Source: Actinomycetota bacterium
GTDB lineage: Bacteria > Actinomycetota > Acidimicrobiia > Acidimicrobiales > Ilumatobacteraceae
Assembly (NCBI GenBank): GCA_030645495.1
Contig: JAUSLV010000033.1
Location: forward strand, 124,001-188,000
DNA: 64,000 nt
Reading direction: 5' to 3'
Below, one piece after another: positions 7,669 to 15,605 of the stretch; the stretch's first letter is position 1, and every line of letters begins with the position of its first letter. Position numbers and translations under genes: made by a program. The notes beneath the pieces are model-generated. The model saw only the letters and a program-made list of their open reading frames with translations. It searched no databases and was not told the DNA's origin.

Positions 7669-8265
7669 GTGGCGTCGGCGGGATCTCGTGAGATCATGAC
7701 TCGGGGGTTCCGCCGTGACACTCCAGGTCTGCTCTTGACCGGATGGCCGACAAACGTAATCATCGTGTCAGGGTCCGAGAGCTGGCAACGGCTGCCACCG
7801 GAGGTGGTCGGCGCGCTGGATGAGTTCGAGCCTTCCAAGTTGTTGCGATTGACGTTCGACGACACGTGTAGGCCGCGAGATGCCGCTGCGCCGACCATGG
7901 AACACGTTGCAGCGATCATCCAATTCGCCGAGCGGGTGCCGTCGGCCTGCAAGCTGCTCTCGGTCTGTCCAGGAGGGTTCGGCCGATCCTCGGCGGCGTC
8001 GTGGATCTGCTGGCTCGTTTGGGGCGACTCACCCGCGCGCGCTCTCCAGCGGTTGCTAGCCGACCGGCGGGAGGCAACGCCGAACAGGTTGATGATTGCG
8101 CTTGCCGACGTGGCAATGGACATGAAGGGAGCTCTCTGGGCGACGTACTCAGACTGGATGCGGGAGACCGTCGGCGTGCGCTATGACACGCCGGTGCCCC
8201 TCCGCGGGAAGCAGGCCGCACGACTTCGAGCCGGGATCAAACATCAGGTGGCGAACGAGGTCTGA
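7669..8265 (+). CDS. Protein tyrosine phosphatase-fold protein
   Basis: This 198-residue protein contains Cys100-PGGFG-Arg106, a CX5R phosphatase loop, preceded by FDDT (residues 63-66), which fits the general-acid loop of bacterial PTP-like proteins. In most relatives the residue before the cysteine is His; here it is Val, so activity is uncertain. The GTG at 7669 is the longest start; ATG 7696 would give a protein nine residues shorter. The next gene starts within its stop codon (TGATG), so the two are co-translated. It lies on the same strand as the nuclease operon and may be its downstream part. The substrate is unknown. Confidence 0.6.
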   Translation: MASAGSREIMTRGFRRDTPGLLLTGWPTNVIIVSGSESWQRLPPEVVGALDEFEPSKLLRLTFDDTCRPRDAAAPTMEHVAAIIQFAERVPSACKLLSVCPGGFGRSSAASWICWLVWGDSPARALQRLLADRREATPNRLMIALADVAMDMKGALWATYSDWMRETVGVRYDTPVPLRGKQAARLRAGIKHQVANEV

Positions 8266-8960
8266 TGAACTGGATCGTGCCTCGTTGGGCTCTCGCCCTC
8301 CTCGTCGGAGTCGCACTGTCGTCGATTGTGGTTGGCTTGCTCGTCGAGGGTACAGAATGGGCAGCGGATCGTCCCTTCACTATCAATCTGCTCTCGGCGC
8401 TGGCGGGATTCGCCGCCTCGTTGACATTCGCTTCTCTCGTCTTGAACCGGATCGCACGCCGGCAGTATTGGAGTGCCGAGCTAGATCGACGAACGCGGGC
8501 CACGATCACGCTCGAGGCGGCCGCGCGCCACCTGGCTGGCTTCTTCGACCTACTACCGACCCGCGCAATAGATGTACAACTCCGGGAGCTGCACAAGGAT
8601 CTATTGCGAACAGAGCAAGAGGATGCGGGATGTGTCAACCCGGTGGACCCGGCCGTGTACTCGGAACTGAGCGAAGCGATCCACGAATCATCGCGGCTCG
8701 ATGAGCGGCTGGCGTTCGTGGCAGATGGCGAACTGATCTATCGAGTCGACCGCTTGGGTCGCAAGTGGAAGGCGTTTGAGGAGGCGGTGGAGGCCGGTTC
8801 GTACGCTCGTGTGGCACAGCCCCCGAGCGCTCAGCTTGTGATTAGTGGAGTGGCGGTCGCCGAGGCGTTGGTGTCGGTCCGCCGATGGGTCTACGAGGCT
8901 CCCGACAGGAAGATGCGGTCTGCTGTCCATGCCCAGGCCTTTCGCTCCGATCTTGACTAG
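8265..8960 (+). CDS. Two-helix membrane protein with cytoplasmic helical domain
   Basis: The ATG at 8265 shares a base with the previous stop. The 231-residue product has two strongly hydrophobic segments (residues about 8-27 and 38-60) separated by a short polar loop, then about 170 residues rich in charged helices. No enzyme motif is visible. Small two-TM proteins with cytoplasmic tails are common membrane-side partners in defence and stress operons. Here it is coupled to a phosphatase-fold protein and lies next to the nuclease operon. I do not recognise the family. It is the last gene before the tRNA-Leu fragment that ends the element. Confidence 0.65.
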   Translation: MNWIVPRWALALLVGVALSSIVVGLLVEGTEWAADRPFTINLLSALAGFAASLTFASLVLNRIARRQYWSAELDRRTRATITLEAAARHLAGFFDLLPTRAIDVQLRELHKDLLRTEQEDAGCVNPVDPAVYSELSEAIHESSRLDERLAFVADGELIYRVDRLGRKWKAFEEAVEAGSYARVAQPPSAQLVISGVAVAEALVSVRRWVYEAPDRKMRSAVHAQAFRSDLD

Positions 8961-8991
8961 TCGGGACGTCTGCGATTCCGCAGGCAGCGTG

Positions 8992-9111
8992 TGCACACGA
9001 TGTGCACAGAACTGAACAACACGGCGCATTACGGCAGCGCACTGGACGGACGGGACGGACGGAAGGTCCAGATCACAGCGCATCAGCCGGACGGGAGAAC
9101 ACTGCCCGGAC
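8992..9111. repeat. Arm-type repeats beside att-like site (left copy)
   Basis: Short repeats lie in order before the tRNA fragment: TGCAC at 8992-8996 and 9003-9007 (11 bases apart), and CGGAC at 9047, 9056, 9088 and 9107. Counted from the first base of the fragment (9125), they lie at -133, -122, -78, -69, -37 and -18. The same motifs recur at matching distances before the second fragment at 29609. Repeats beside the core site are typical arm-binding sites of tyrosine integrases; the assignment is inference. Confidence 0.55.
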
Positions 9112-9124
9112 GGTTGGGAGCGGT

Positions 9125-9179
9125 CTTAAACCCCCTTGTACGAACGTACGTACGGGTTCGAACCCCGTCCCGGGCACCA
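9125..9179 (+). other. tRNA-Leu(UAA) 3' fragment, putative attachment site
   Basis: The sequence starts with an anticodon loop CTTAAAC (anticodon UAA). A long variable arm follows that can fold as GTACG-AA-CGTAC, then a perfect T-arm (ACGGG, TTCGAAC, CCCGT) and a 3' acceptor strand CCCGGGC with ACCA. No D-arm or matching anticodon 5' stem precedes it, so this is only the 3' half of a leucine tRNA. That is the part that integrating elements duplicate. I read it as the junction between two tandem elements. Confidence 0.7.
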
Positions 9180-9405
9180 CGAAGCACCTGGTCAGGACAG
9201 CAATCGTGTGAACTCGCGTGGTCTTGAGCTTCCCGCGAGTGCACGATTCCTGCACAGACTTTTTCAGGGTAGCGGGAATCGGACGGAGCGAGAGGGCCCG
9301 CTCGGAGGGTCACGAGCTGCTGAACGACTTATGGAGTAGCTCGCTGAGGAGGGCAAACGTTGGCACTGTCGACTGGAGGGGCGGGGACGCACGGTCTCGG
9401 TGGCA

Positions 9406-9430
9406 GTTGTGCAACGACCCGTTGCGCAAC
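9406..9430. promoter_or_regulatory. Two operator-like palindromes, GTTGT/CGCAAC type
   Basis: GTTGTGCAAC lies at 9406-9415 and the perfect palindrome GTTGCGCAAC at 9421-9430. They match the motif found at 9613-9636, 13056-13079, 17569-17592 and 20901-20912. They are about 280 bases upstream of the nitroreductase start. Confidence 0.45.
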
Positions 9431-9612
9431 CTCGACGCGGCACGTCGCGTCGCCACCCCACGCCAGGTCCAGACAAGGCATGAGCACTCGTCCATTGCTG
9501 ACGGGGCGGCTTCGCAACTTCTCCGACGAGCGTCAACTTCACGAGGGAGGGCATTGGTCCGCATGTGTAAGCGAGTTGGCCCCTGGAGTTACGTCGCCGA
9601 GAAGCTCTTGCG

Positions 9613-9636
9613 GTTGTGCACAGCATGTTGTACAAC
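9613..9636. promoter_or_regulatory. Operator pair upstream of nitroreductase
   Basis: GTTGTGCAC at 9613-9621 and the perfect palindrome GTTGTACAAC at 9627-9636 lie about 70 bases upstream of the nitroreductase start. The second is identical to the site ahead of the transporter operon (20902-20911). The TetR protein of the island is the nearest candidate ligand. Confidence 0.55.
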
Positions 9637-9704
9637 GGAGCGTGCATGATCTGGGATGTGACGGCAGCATTGATGGCTATGACTCCGACCGGTGGCCGGG
9701 CGTG

Positions 9705-10355
9705 ATGGACCGAGCCAGCATCGACCTCGTGCTGTCGACCACCCGCGCCGTTCGACGTCGCCTGGATCTCGACCGCCCCGTTGATCCAGCGATCATCGAG
9801 GAGTGTCTCGAGCTGGCCTCGTTTGCTCCCACCGGTGGAAACGGGCAGGCGTGGCGTTGGATCGTCGTGACCGAGCCTGGCAAGCGCGCGGCCATCGCGA
9901 GTGTCTACCGACGGTTCGGCACCGATTACCTCAGCGCCGGGTTGGCGTCTGCGCCGTCGGGCTCTCCGGAACACAGGGTGTTCTCGAGCGCGCTGCACCT
10001 CGCTGACGTGCTCGATCGGGTGCCCGTTCTGGTCATTCCGTGCTACGAGGGGGAGCCGGGCGTGACCAACGCGGAGGCGGCGGGGTTCTATGGCTCAATT
10101 CTGCCCGCAGCGTGGAGCCTGCTCCTCGCGCTGCGAAGTCGCGGTTTGGGTTCTGCATGGACGACCTTGCACCTCGAAGGCGAGCAGGAGGTGGCCGAGC
10201 TCCTGGGAATGCCATTCGGGTTCACACAGGTCGCGCTGTTCCCCGTCGCTCACACGATCGGTGCCGAGTTCGGGCCGCCAAAGCGACGGCCGATCGGTGA
10301 GCTCACCTACTGGGACCAGTGGGGTGTCAGTCGACGAAGACAGGAGCCGGGATGA
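9705..10355 (+). CDS. Nitroreductase-family flavoprotein
   Basis: This 216-residue protein has the nitroreductase fold signature: TTRAVRRRLDLDRPV with flavin-phosphate-binding arginines near the N-terminus, ASFAPTGGNGQAWRWIVV (residues 39-56), and a C-terminal PKRRPIGELTYW. Family members are FMN-dependent oxidoreductases acting on nitro groups, quinones or flavins. I chose ATG 9705; the GTG three bases earlier is equally possible and no strong ribosome binding site decides it. The start of the cupin gene overlaps its stop. Operator palindromes upstream put it in the island regulon. The substrate cannot be told from sequence. Confidence 0.8.
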   Translation: MDRASIDLVLSTTRAVRRRLDLDRPVDPAIIEECLELASFAPTGGNGQAWRWIVVTEPGKRAAIASVYRRFGTDYLSAGLASAPSGSPEHRVFSSALHLADVLDRVPVLVIPCYEGEPGVTNAEAAGFYGSILPAAWSLLLALRSRGLGSAWTTLHLEGEQEVAELLGMPFGFTQVALFPVAHTIGAEFGPPKRRPIGELTYWDQWGVSRRRQEPG

Positions 10356-10717
10356 GTATCGAAAGCAACCCCGACGCGTTGCCGAAGGTGAACGCGTTCG
10401 ACATCGAGGTCGAGATGATCGGGCTACCGGAAGAAGATGTGGTTGCCGGGCCGGCGGCTGAGGGATGGAAGGTGCTCCACCAATGGCGCGGGATCGACAT
10501 CGGCGTCCACTCCTTTGCCGGCGGAGCGGCCTACTACGAAGACACGGACCAGGTGTTCGTCATCTTGGCTGGCTCGGCGACCGTGACCTGGCCGGACGGC
10601 TCAATGCTGGACGTCGGGGCTGGCGATGTGGTCGCTTTGAAGGCCACGGGCTCGAAGCTGAAGTGGACGATCCACGAGACGCTCCGCAAGGTGTACTTGT
10701 ACTCCCCGGGCGAGTAG
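10352..10717 (+). CDS. Cupin-domain protein (DUF861/cupin_3 type)
   Basis: This 121-residue protein is a single cupin barrel. Segments YYEDTDQVFVILAGSATVTW and VGAGDVVALKATGSKLKWTI, and the ending ETLRKVYLYSPGE, match the cupin_3 family that includes ureidoglycine aminohydrolase-like and EutQ-like proteins. The usual metal-binding histidines are largely absent, so it may be a binding or non-metal protein. The ATG overlaps the nitroreductase stop (ATGA), so the two genes are co-translated. Its role in the island is unknown. Confidence 0.75.
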   Translation: MSIESNPDALPKVNAFDIEVEMIGLPEEDVVAGPAAEGWKVLHQWRGIDIGVHSFAGGAAYYEDTDQVFVILAGSATVTWPDGSMLDVGAGDVVALKATGSKLKWTIHETLRKVYLYSPGE

Positions 10718-10761
10718 GCGTGCCTTGCGTTGTTGCGGAACCTCGTGGTAGCCATCGCGCC

Positions 10762-11469
10762 TCACCAGGGTGATTCGGTTCGCTCGGCGAAGAAGCCTCC
10801 GGAGGGACCATCGTCCGGGAGGGTGGCGAGCCAGATTGGTGTGTCGGCTCCGTCGGCCGGGGACAGGTCGGCTTCCGGGCCACCCATGTTGGTGCGGACC
10901 CATCCCGGGCAGCAGGCGTTGACGAGGATCCCGCTGTCACGGAGTTCGGCGGCGATCTGGACGGTCAGCATGTTCAACGCAGCTTTGGAGACCGAGTAGG
11001 CGGGAGCGTTGCGTTCGCTTTCGGCGAACGATCCGGCGCGGCTGGACACGTTGACGATCCGCCCCCATTGCTGTGCCCGCATGTGTGGGATGGCCTCGCG
11101 CATCATCCGCCATGCGCCGAGCAGGTTGATCTCGAGTGCGTCGAGTGCTTCGGCGTCGTCCACCTCGGAGGCTCGTGCGTTGAGGTCGTAGTGGCCGCCG
11201 GCATTGTTGACCAGGATGCCGATCCTGCCGAAGTGTTCGACGACATCGTCGACGGCCGCTCGCACCGAGGAGGCGTCCGTGATGTCGAGTGCGACGGACA
11301 TCGACTGCGCCGGCATTGAGCGAATCAGATCATCTGCGTCGGAGATCCGCCGTGCGCCAACGGCGACGGGGTGCCCGAGTCGGGCGAGGCCCGTGGCAAT
11401 GGCTGCCCCGATGCCTCGGTTTGCGCCAGTCACCAGGACGGGCTGGAGCCTTTGGTCCTGTCCTGACAC
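10762..11469 (-). CDS. Short-chain dehydrogenase/reductase
   Basis: Classical SDR of 235 residues, starting at GTG 11469. The nucleotide-binding motif TGANRGIG (residues 14-21), NNAG, and the catalytic Ser-Tyr-Lys set (NVSSRAG and YSVSK) are all present, so an active NAD(P)-dependent oxidoreductase is expected. An acidic ALDITD after the second strand is compatible with NADP or NAD. The gene follows the amidase at 11548-13005 on the same strand with a 78-base gap, so the two are probably one transcript leaving the operator region at 13056. It converges on the cupin gene. The substrate is unknown. Confidence 0.85.
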   Translation of the reverse strand: MSGQDQRLQPVLVTGANRGIGAAIATGLARLGHPVAVGARRISDADDLIRSMPAQSMSVALDITDASSVRAAVDDVVEHFGRIGILVNNAGGHYDLNARASEVDDAEALDALEINLLGAWRMMREAIPHMRAQQWGRIVNVSSRAGSFAESERNAPAYSVSKAALNMLTVQIAAELRDSGILVNACCPGWVRTNMGGPEADLSPADGADTPIWLATLPDDGPSGGFFAERTESPW

Positions 11470-11547
11470 GGTGGGCCTCCTAGGGGGTTGGGATGGTGAC
11501 GGGTGTGGAGATCGGCGGCGTCGGCGACGGGCATCAGTGCGCCCGCC

Positions 11548-13005
11548 TCAGGTGGCGCGCAGTGGGGGTCGTCGTCCTCGCCAGGGTTGGGCGGCCTCGA
11601 AGGCGGCCGCGACGTGCAGGACGATCGCGTCCGCGCCGTGAGGGCCGCAGATCTGCATACCGATCGGGAGGCCGTCGAGGGAGAAGCCGGCAGGGATGGA
11701 GATGGCGGGGTAGCCGGCGTGGCTCACGGCTTCGGTGTTGCGTTGGTTGTCGAGCGACGGCTGGGTCACGGTCTTCCCGGCGACCGTGGTCGGTCCGCCG
11801 ATCGATCCCGGGTGATGGAATGCCACGGATGGTGTGGTCGCGGTGACCAGGACGTCGTAGGCGAGAAAGACATCGGCGAGGGCGCGGTGGATCTGTTCGC
11901 GTTGGTGGAGTTGCACGCGGAGGTGGTCCACGGCGGTCATTCTGTCGGCGTGTCGGGTGAACTCGACGAACAGAGGGTGGCTCTCGATCGCATTGCCGCC
12001 CGATGGGCCCAGCACGTTGTCCTCGAGCGTGAGTTTGATGAACGGCGCCCACCACGCGACGAAGTACTCCATCGGGTCCGGTAGGTGGATGTCGACGGGC
12101 TCGACGAAGGCACCCATCTGCTCGAAGGTCGCAGCTGCCTGTGCCAGGCCGGCGAGGACGGCGGGCTCGATCGGCGGGTTCCCGAGGTCAGGGCTGTAAG
12201 CGATGCGGAGGCCGCGAACGGACGCATCGGCGATCGCTCGCACGTAGTCGGTGTCGGTATCGAGCAGTGAGTACGGGTCATAATGGTGTGGGCCGGCGAC
12301 GACGTTCAGCATCAGCGCAGTGTCGGCAACGGTGCGGGTCATCGGGCCGACGACGTCGACGGTCTCGAACGGGTTGCCTTCGGACCAGATGGGGATCCGT
12401 CCGCGCGAGCACTTCAGGCCGACGGTGCCGCAGTACGACGATGGGACGCGTATCGAGCCGCCACCGTCGCTGCCGGTCGACAGAGGGCCGAGGCCAGCTG
12501 CCAGGGCGGCAGCGGAGCCTCCGCTGGATCCGCCTGGCGTGCGGTTCAGGTCCCATGGGTTGTTGGTGATTCCGGTCAGCGGGCTCTCGGTGATGGAGTG
12601 CATGCCGAACTCGGGCGTCGTGGTCTTGCCCAGCAGGATGGCCCCGGCCGCCTTGAGCCGTGCCCAGATCAAGCCGTCGGAGTCGGGCACATTGTCAGCG
12701 AAGTGGCGTGAACCGAATGTGGTGAGCACTCCGGCGGTCGGGGTGAGGTCCTTGACCGACACCGGAAGACCGTGCAGTGGAGGGAGGTCCTCGATGCTGC
12801 TGTTTGCGAGGTCGTGTGCTGCGGCGTGTGCTGCTGCGAGGGCCTCGTCGGCGCAGACGGTCACGAATGAGTTCACGGACGGGTCGACCGTTTCGATCCG
12901 TGCGAGAAGCGACTCGACCAGTTCCACCGGTGAGAGCAAGCGGGCTCGGATCAGCGCGCTGAGTTCGGTGCCCGACGCAAAGCAGAGGTCCTCATCGGTG
13001 TTCAC
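11548..13005 (-). CDS. Amidase-signature hydrolase (NylA/GatA-like)
   Basis: This 485-residue protein is a full-length amidase-signature enzyme. The Ser-cisSer-Lys triad is visible: Lys85 in VSVKDL, cis-Ser161 in PGGSSGGSA, and nucleophile Ser184 in SDGGGSIRVP. GTG 13005 is the start. Enzymes of this family hydrolyse linear or cyclic amides; the cyclic-dimer hydrolase NylA of nylon-oligomer degraders has the same length and fold. A second amidase of the same type is encoded at 18069 and a NylB-like hydrolase at 15602, so a shared amide substrate is likely. Operator-like sites lie 50-75 bases upstream. The exact substrate is not predictable. Confidence 0.85.
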   Translation of the reverse strand: MNTDEDLCFASGTELSALIRARLLSPVELVESLLARIETVDPSVNSFVTVCADEALAAAHAAAHDLANSSIEDLPPLHGLPVSVKDLTPTAGVLTTFGSRHFADNVPDSDGLIWARLKAAGAILLGKTTTPEFGMHSITESPLTGITNNPWDLNRTPGGSSGGSAAALAAGLGPLSTGSDGGGSIRVPSSYCGTVGLKCSRGRIPIWSEGNPFETVDVVGPMTRTVADTALMLNVVAGPHHYDPYSLLDTDTDYVRAIADASVRGLRIAYSPDLGNPPIEPAVLAGLAQAAATFEQMGAFVEPVDIHLPDPMEYFVAWWAPFIKLTLEDNVLGPSGGNAIESHPLFVEFTRHADRMTAVDHLRVQLHQREQIHRALADVFLAYDVLVTATTPSVAFHHPGSIGGPTTVAGKTVTQPSLDNQRNTEAVSHAGYPAISIPAGFSLDGLPIGMQICGPHGADAIVLHVAAAFEAAQPWRGRRPPLRAT

Positions 13006-13055
13006 GTGTTGAGCCCCTCGTGCTCACCATGCATGCGATCTCCTCGTTGCTTGCG

Positions 13056-13079
13056 GTTGTACACGAAGTGTTATACAAC
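13056..13079. promoter_or_regulatory. Operator pair in divergent promoter
   Basis: GTTGTACAC at 13056-13064 and GTTATACAAC at 13070-13079 lie between the divergent amidase (start 13005) and acyl-CoA ligase (start near 13103). They match the GTTGTACAAC motif of the island with one or two changes. A -10-like TACAAT at 13088-13093 follows on the plus strand. One regulator could control both directions. Confidence 0.55.
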
Positions 13080-13102
13080 ATAGTGGGTACAATAACGAGT
13101 GG

Positions 13103-14806
13103 GTGCCCCCGGTGGCGAAGGAAGGGTCTGTAAACGTGTCAACGACTTCCCGTTCGAGCGAGCTTGCTTTCACCCGGCAGCGTATGGCGGAATGGCGGGC
13201 CGAGGTCGAGGCGTGCGCGCTGCCGGTCAACCTGGCAGCGTTGCTCGATGGAGCCGCCGAAGCGCCTGGCGTTGCCGGTCTGTGGACGTTCATGGACGAC
13301 GGTCGTTCGTCGAGCTTCGCTGAGGTTGCCGACGCCACGCGTCGTCTCGCGTCAGGTCTTGCCTCGATCGGTGTCGGCCGCGGGTCGGCGGTGGTGGTCG
13401 TGGTGCCGAATCGTCCAGAGTTCCCGTTGACGTGGTTTGCTCTCGCCCGTCTCGGTGCGGTGATGGTTCCGGTGAACGTTCGATCCAAGGCCCGCGAGTT
13501 GCAGTACGTGCTCGAGGACTCAGATGCGTCTCATCTGGTCATCGACGCTGACTTGTTGCCGATGTTCGACGGCGTCGAGACGGGCCTGGCTGAGTTCGCT
13601 GGGGACCGGCTGGTTGTGGTCGGTGGGGACGGATCGCGTGGTCGTGTGTTCAACGAGCTGCTGTTGTCGGAACCGTGGGTGCCGTCGGTCGAGCCTGGCC
13701 TCGACGACCCGGTGAGCATCCAGTACACGTCGGGAACGACGGGCCTGCCCAAGGGCTGTGTGCTGACCCACCGATACTGGGTGACGATCGGACTCGTCGC
13801 GGCTCGGATGCTGCCCGAGGCGCCGCGCCGGATCCTGTCCGACACACCGTTTTCGTATCTCGATCCGCAAGTCGAGTTGATGATGGCGATCTGGTCTGGT
13901 GCCGAGTTGATCGTTGCGTCGACCGTGAGCCTGTCACGGTTCATGGATCGCATTCGCGAGTTTCGAATCGACTACACCGGATTCTGGGAGCTCGCACTCC
14001 AACTCGAGGAGTCCGAAACGGACCGCGATCACGAGTTGAAGTGGGTCACGCTCTATGGGCTCGACAAGGATCTCCACGCAGAGCTCGAACGTCGGTTTGG
14101 GGTGATCGGTCGGGAGGTGTACGCGATGACCGAGATCGGCGTCACGTTGATGGCGCCGTTCTTCGCTCCCGAGTTGGTAGGCAGCGGCAGCGTCGGGTTT
14201 CCTGCCCCGTTCCGCGAAGTTCGGATCGTCGATCCTGAGTCGACCGAGGACGTGGCGCCAGGCGAGGTCGGCGAGCTCTGCGTGCGCGGTCCCGGGATGC
14301 TGGTCGAGTACTGGCAGCGTCCAGACGCGAACCAGACCAGCTTCTTCGGCGACCGGTGGTTCCGCACCGGTGATCTGTTCAGGTGCGACGAGGACGGTCT
14401 CCACTACATCGTCGGTCGGGTGAAGGACATGATCCGCCGGTCCGACGAGAACATTGCAGCCAGAGAGGTCGAGATGGTGCTCGAACGCCTCGACGGTGTG
14501 TTCGAATCTGCGGTCGTGGGTGTCCCTGACAAACGAACCGGCGAGGAGGTCAAGGCCTACGTGGTGCTGAAGCCCGGGGTGACTCCCGACCAAGTGCCGC
14601 CGACGGCGGTCTTCGAGCACTGTGCGGCACTGCTCGCACCGTTCAAAGTGCCTCGCTACCTCGAGTACATCGATGTGTTGCCGAAGACTGTGTCGGAGAA
14701 GACCGCCAAGAAGGAGCTCGTCGCCCAGAAGCCCGATCTTCGGATTGGGAGCTTCGATCGTGTCTCTGGCACGTGGATCGGTGAGGAGATCGACGATGCC
14801 GGTTGA
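13103..14806 (+). CDS. AMP-dependent acyl-CoA synthetase/ligase
   Basis: This protein of up to 567 residues belongs to the ANL adenylating superfamily. It has the ATP-binding loop YTSGTTGLPKG, the motif YAMTEIG, the hinge region TGDLF...GRVKDMIRRSDENI and a C-terminal SEKTAKKEL containing the candidate catalytic lysine. It should activate a carboxylate with ATP and pass it to coenzyme A. Three in-frame GTG starts compete (13103, 13112, 13136). The one at 13136 has a GGAAGG ten bases upstream and may be the true one. It is the first gene of a run with an enoyl-CoA hydratase and a serine hydrolase, so it probably activates the acid released from the island's substrate. Confidence 0.85.
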   Translation: MPPVAKEGSVNVSTTSRSSELAFTRQRMAEWRAEVEACALPVNLAALLDGAAEAPGVAGLWTFMDDGRSSSFAEVADATRRLASGLASIGVGRGSAVVVVVPNRPEFPLTWFALARLGAVMVPVNVRSKARELQYVLEDSDASHLVIDADLLPMFDGVETGLAEFAGDRLVVVGGDGSRGRVFNELLLSEPWVPSVEPGLDDPVSIQYTSGTTGLPKGCVLTHRYWVTIGLVAARMLPEAPRRILSDTPFSYLDPQVELMMAIWSGAELIVASTVSLSRFMDRIREFRIDYTGFWELALQLEESETDRDHELKWVTLYGLDKDLHAELERRFGVIGREVYAMTEIGVTLMAPFFAPELVGSGSVGFPAPFREVRIVDPESTEDVAPGEVGELCVRGPGMLVEYWQRPDANQTSFFGDRWFRTGDLFRCDEDGLHYIVGRVKDMIRRSDENIAAREVEMVLERLDGVFESAVVGVPDKRTGEEVKAYVVLKPGVTPDQVPPTAVFEHCAALLAPFKVPRYLEYIDVLPKTVSEKTAKKELVAQKPDLRIGSFDRVSGTWIGEEIDDAG

Positions 14807-15605
14807 GTACCGCAAGAACGGTCACGTCGCGACGTTCACGATCGCCAACGGCTCGGTGAACCCGTTCACTCCGGCGATGCACCGTCAGCTGTACGAGGCG
14901 CTCGTCGACTTCGAGTCCGATCCGGATCTTCGTGTCGGCATCCTCACCGGGGCGGGCGAGCGGGCGTTCTCGGCCGGCGACGACATCAAGTCGCCGAACC
15001 TCGAGTTCGAGTCGCCACTCGAGGAGCTCTTGGATGAACTCGTCCCCAGCCATCGCGTGCACGCGTCCCAGCCTGAACGGTACGCCTGGGCTCACGAGGT
15101 CGAACGACTCGAACGCCACAAGCCGATCATCGGCGCAGTCAACGGCTGGTGTCTTGGTCAGGGCATGGTCTACCTGTTGCTGCTGACCGAGATCCGCATC
15201 GCGTCCCACGATGCCAGGTTCGGGTTCCCCGAAGTCGCCTACGGCATGGGTGGAGCTGGTGGCGCGACCCGGCTCGGCCGCCACATCCCTCACGTCTGGG
15301 CGATGTGGATGCTGCTCACCGGCGAACCGATCGATGCCACCGAAGCACTTCGGATCAACCTCGTCAACAAGGTCGTCTTCGTTGCCGACGTGGCGGCGGA
15401 GGCGGAAGCGATCGCGGCGTTGATCGCGCGCCACCCACCGCTCGGCGTCCAGATCGAGATGGAGTCGTACTCGCGAGGCATGGACCTCTCGCGTCTCGAC
15501 GCGTTGAGGGTTGCGCTCGATCTCTACCGAGTACAGCGCCTGGCGATCGGTGGTGACGAGATCGTCGACTCGTTCCTCTACTCCGGCCCGAAGGACGACA
15601 CGTGA
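14796..15605 (+). CDS. Enoyl-CoA hydratase/isomerase-family protein
   Basis: This 269-residue crotonase-fold protein starts at ATG 14796, inside the end of the ligase gene. Oxyanion-hole segments are visible: GERAFSAGDDIK (residues about 50-61), and NGWCLGQGMVYLLLLTEIRI with the glycine-rich turn. GFPEVAYGMGGAGGATRL carries the usual glutamate position in FPE. It should act on acyl-CoA substrates as hydratase, isomerase or hydrolase. It is coupled to the acyl-CoA ligase before it and to the serine hydrolase after it. The position fits beta-oxidation-like processing of the activated acid. Confidence 0.85.
   Translation: MPVEYRKNGHVATFTIANGSVNPFTPAMHRQLYEALVDFESDPDLRVGILTGAGERAFSAGDDIKSPNLEFESPLEELLDELVPSHRVHASQPERYAWAHEVERLERHKPIIGAVNGWCLGQGMVYLLLLTEIRIASHDARFGFPEVAYGMGGAGGATRLGRHIPHVWAMWMLLTGEPIDATEALRINLVNKVVFVADVAAEAEAIAALIARHPPLGVQIEMESYSRGMDLSRLDALRVALDLYRVQRLAIGGDEIVDSFLYSGPKDDT

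Larger units (their letters stand above)
1..9179. mobile_element. Right part of an integrated element ending in a tRNA-Leu fragment
   Basis: This stretch holds an excisionase-like gene, a nuclease operon and, at its right end, arm-type repeats followed by a 3' fragment of a tRNA-Leu gene. That layout is what tyrosine-recombinase elements leave after integrating into the 3' end of a tRNA gene. The left end and any integrase lie outside the window, so the element is only partly seen. The boundary at 9179 is read directly from the tRNA fragment; that everything to its left is one element is inference. Confidence 0.45.
9180..9704. other. Non-coding region with regulator sites
   Basis: No gene is convincing in this 525-base stretch. 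Open frames here, such as the plus-strand one at 9218-9649, lack ribosome binding sites and read as random. The region contains TCCTGCAC at 9248-9255, the same motif found at the other end of the island, and a cluster of palindromic operator-like sites at 9406-9636 that lead into the nitroreductase gene. Confidence 0.5.

Noticed and set aside
9101-9179. A complete 76-base tRNA with anticodon TGT
   Set aside because: A GCCCGGA acceptor strand sits at the right distance, but the anticodon stem and D-arm do not pair. The long variable arm and CTTAAAC loop fit a leucine tRNA 3' half instead.
9218-9649. 143-residue open frame upstream of the nitroreductase
   Set aside because: Composition looks random, there is no start signal, and it runs through the operator sites.
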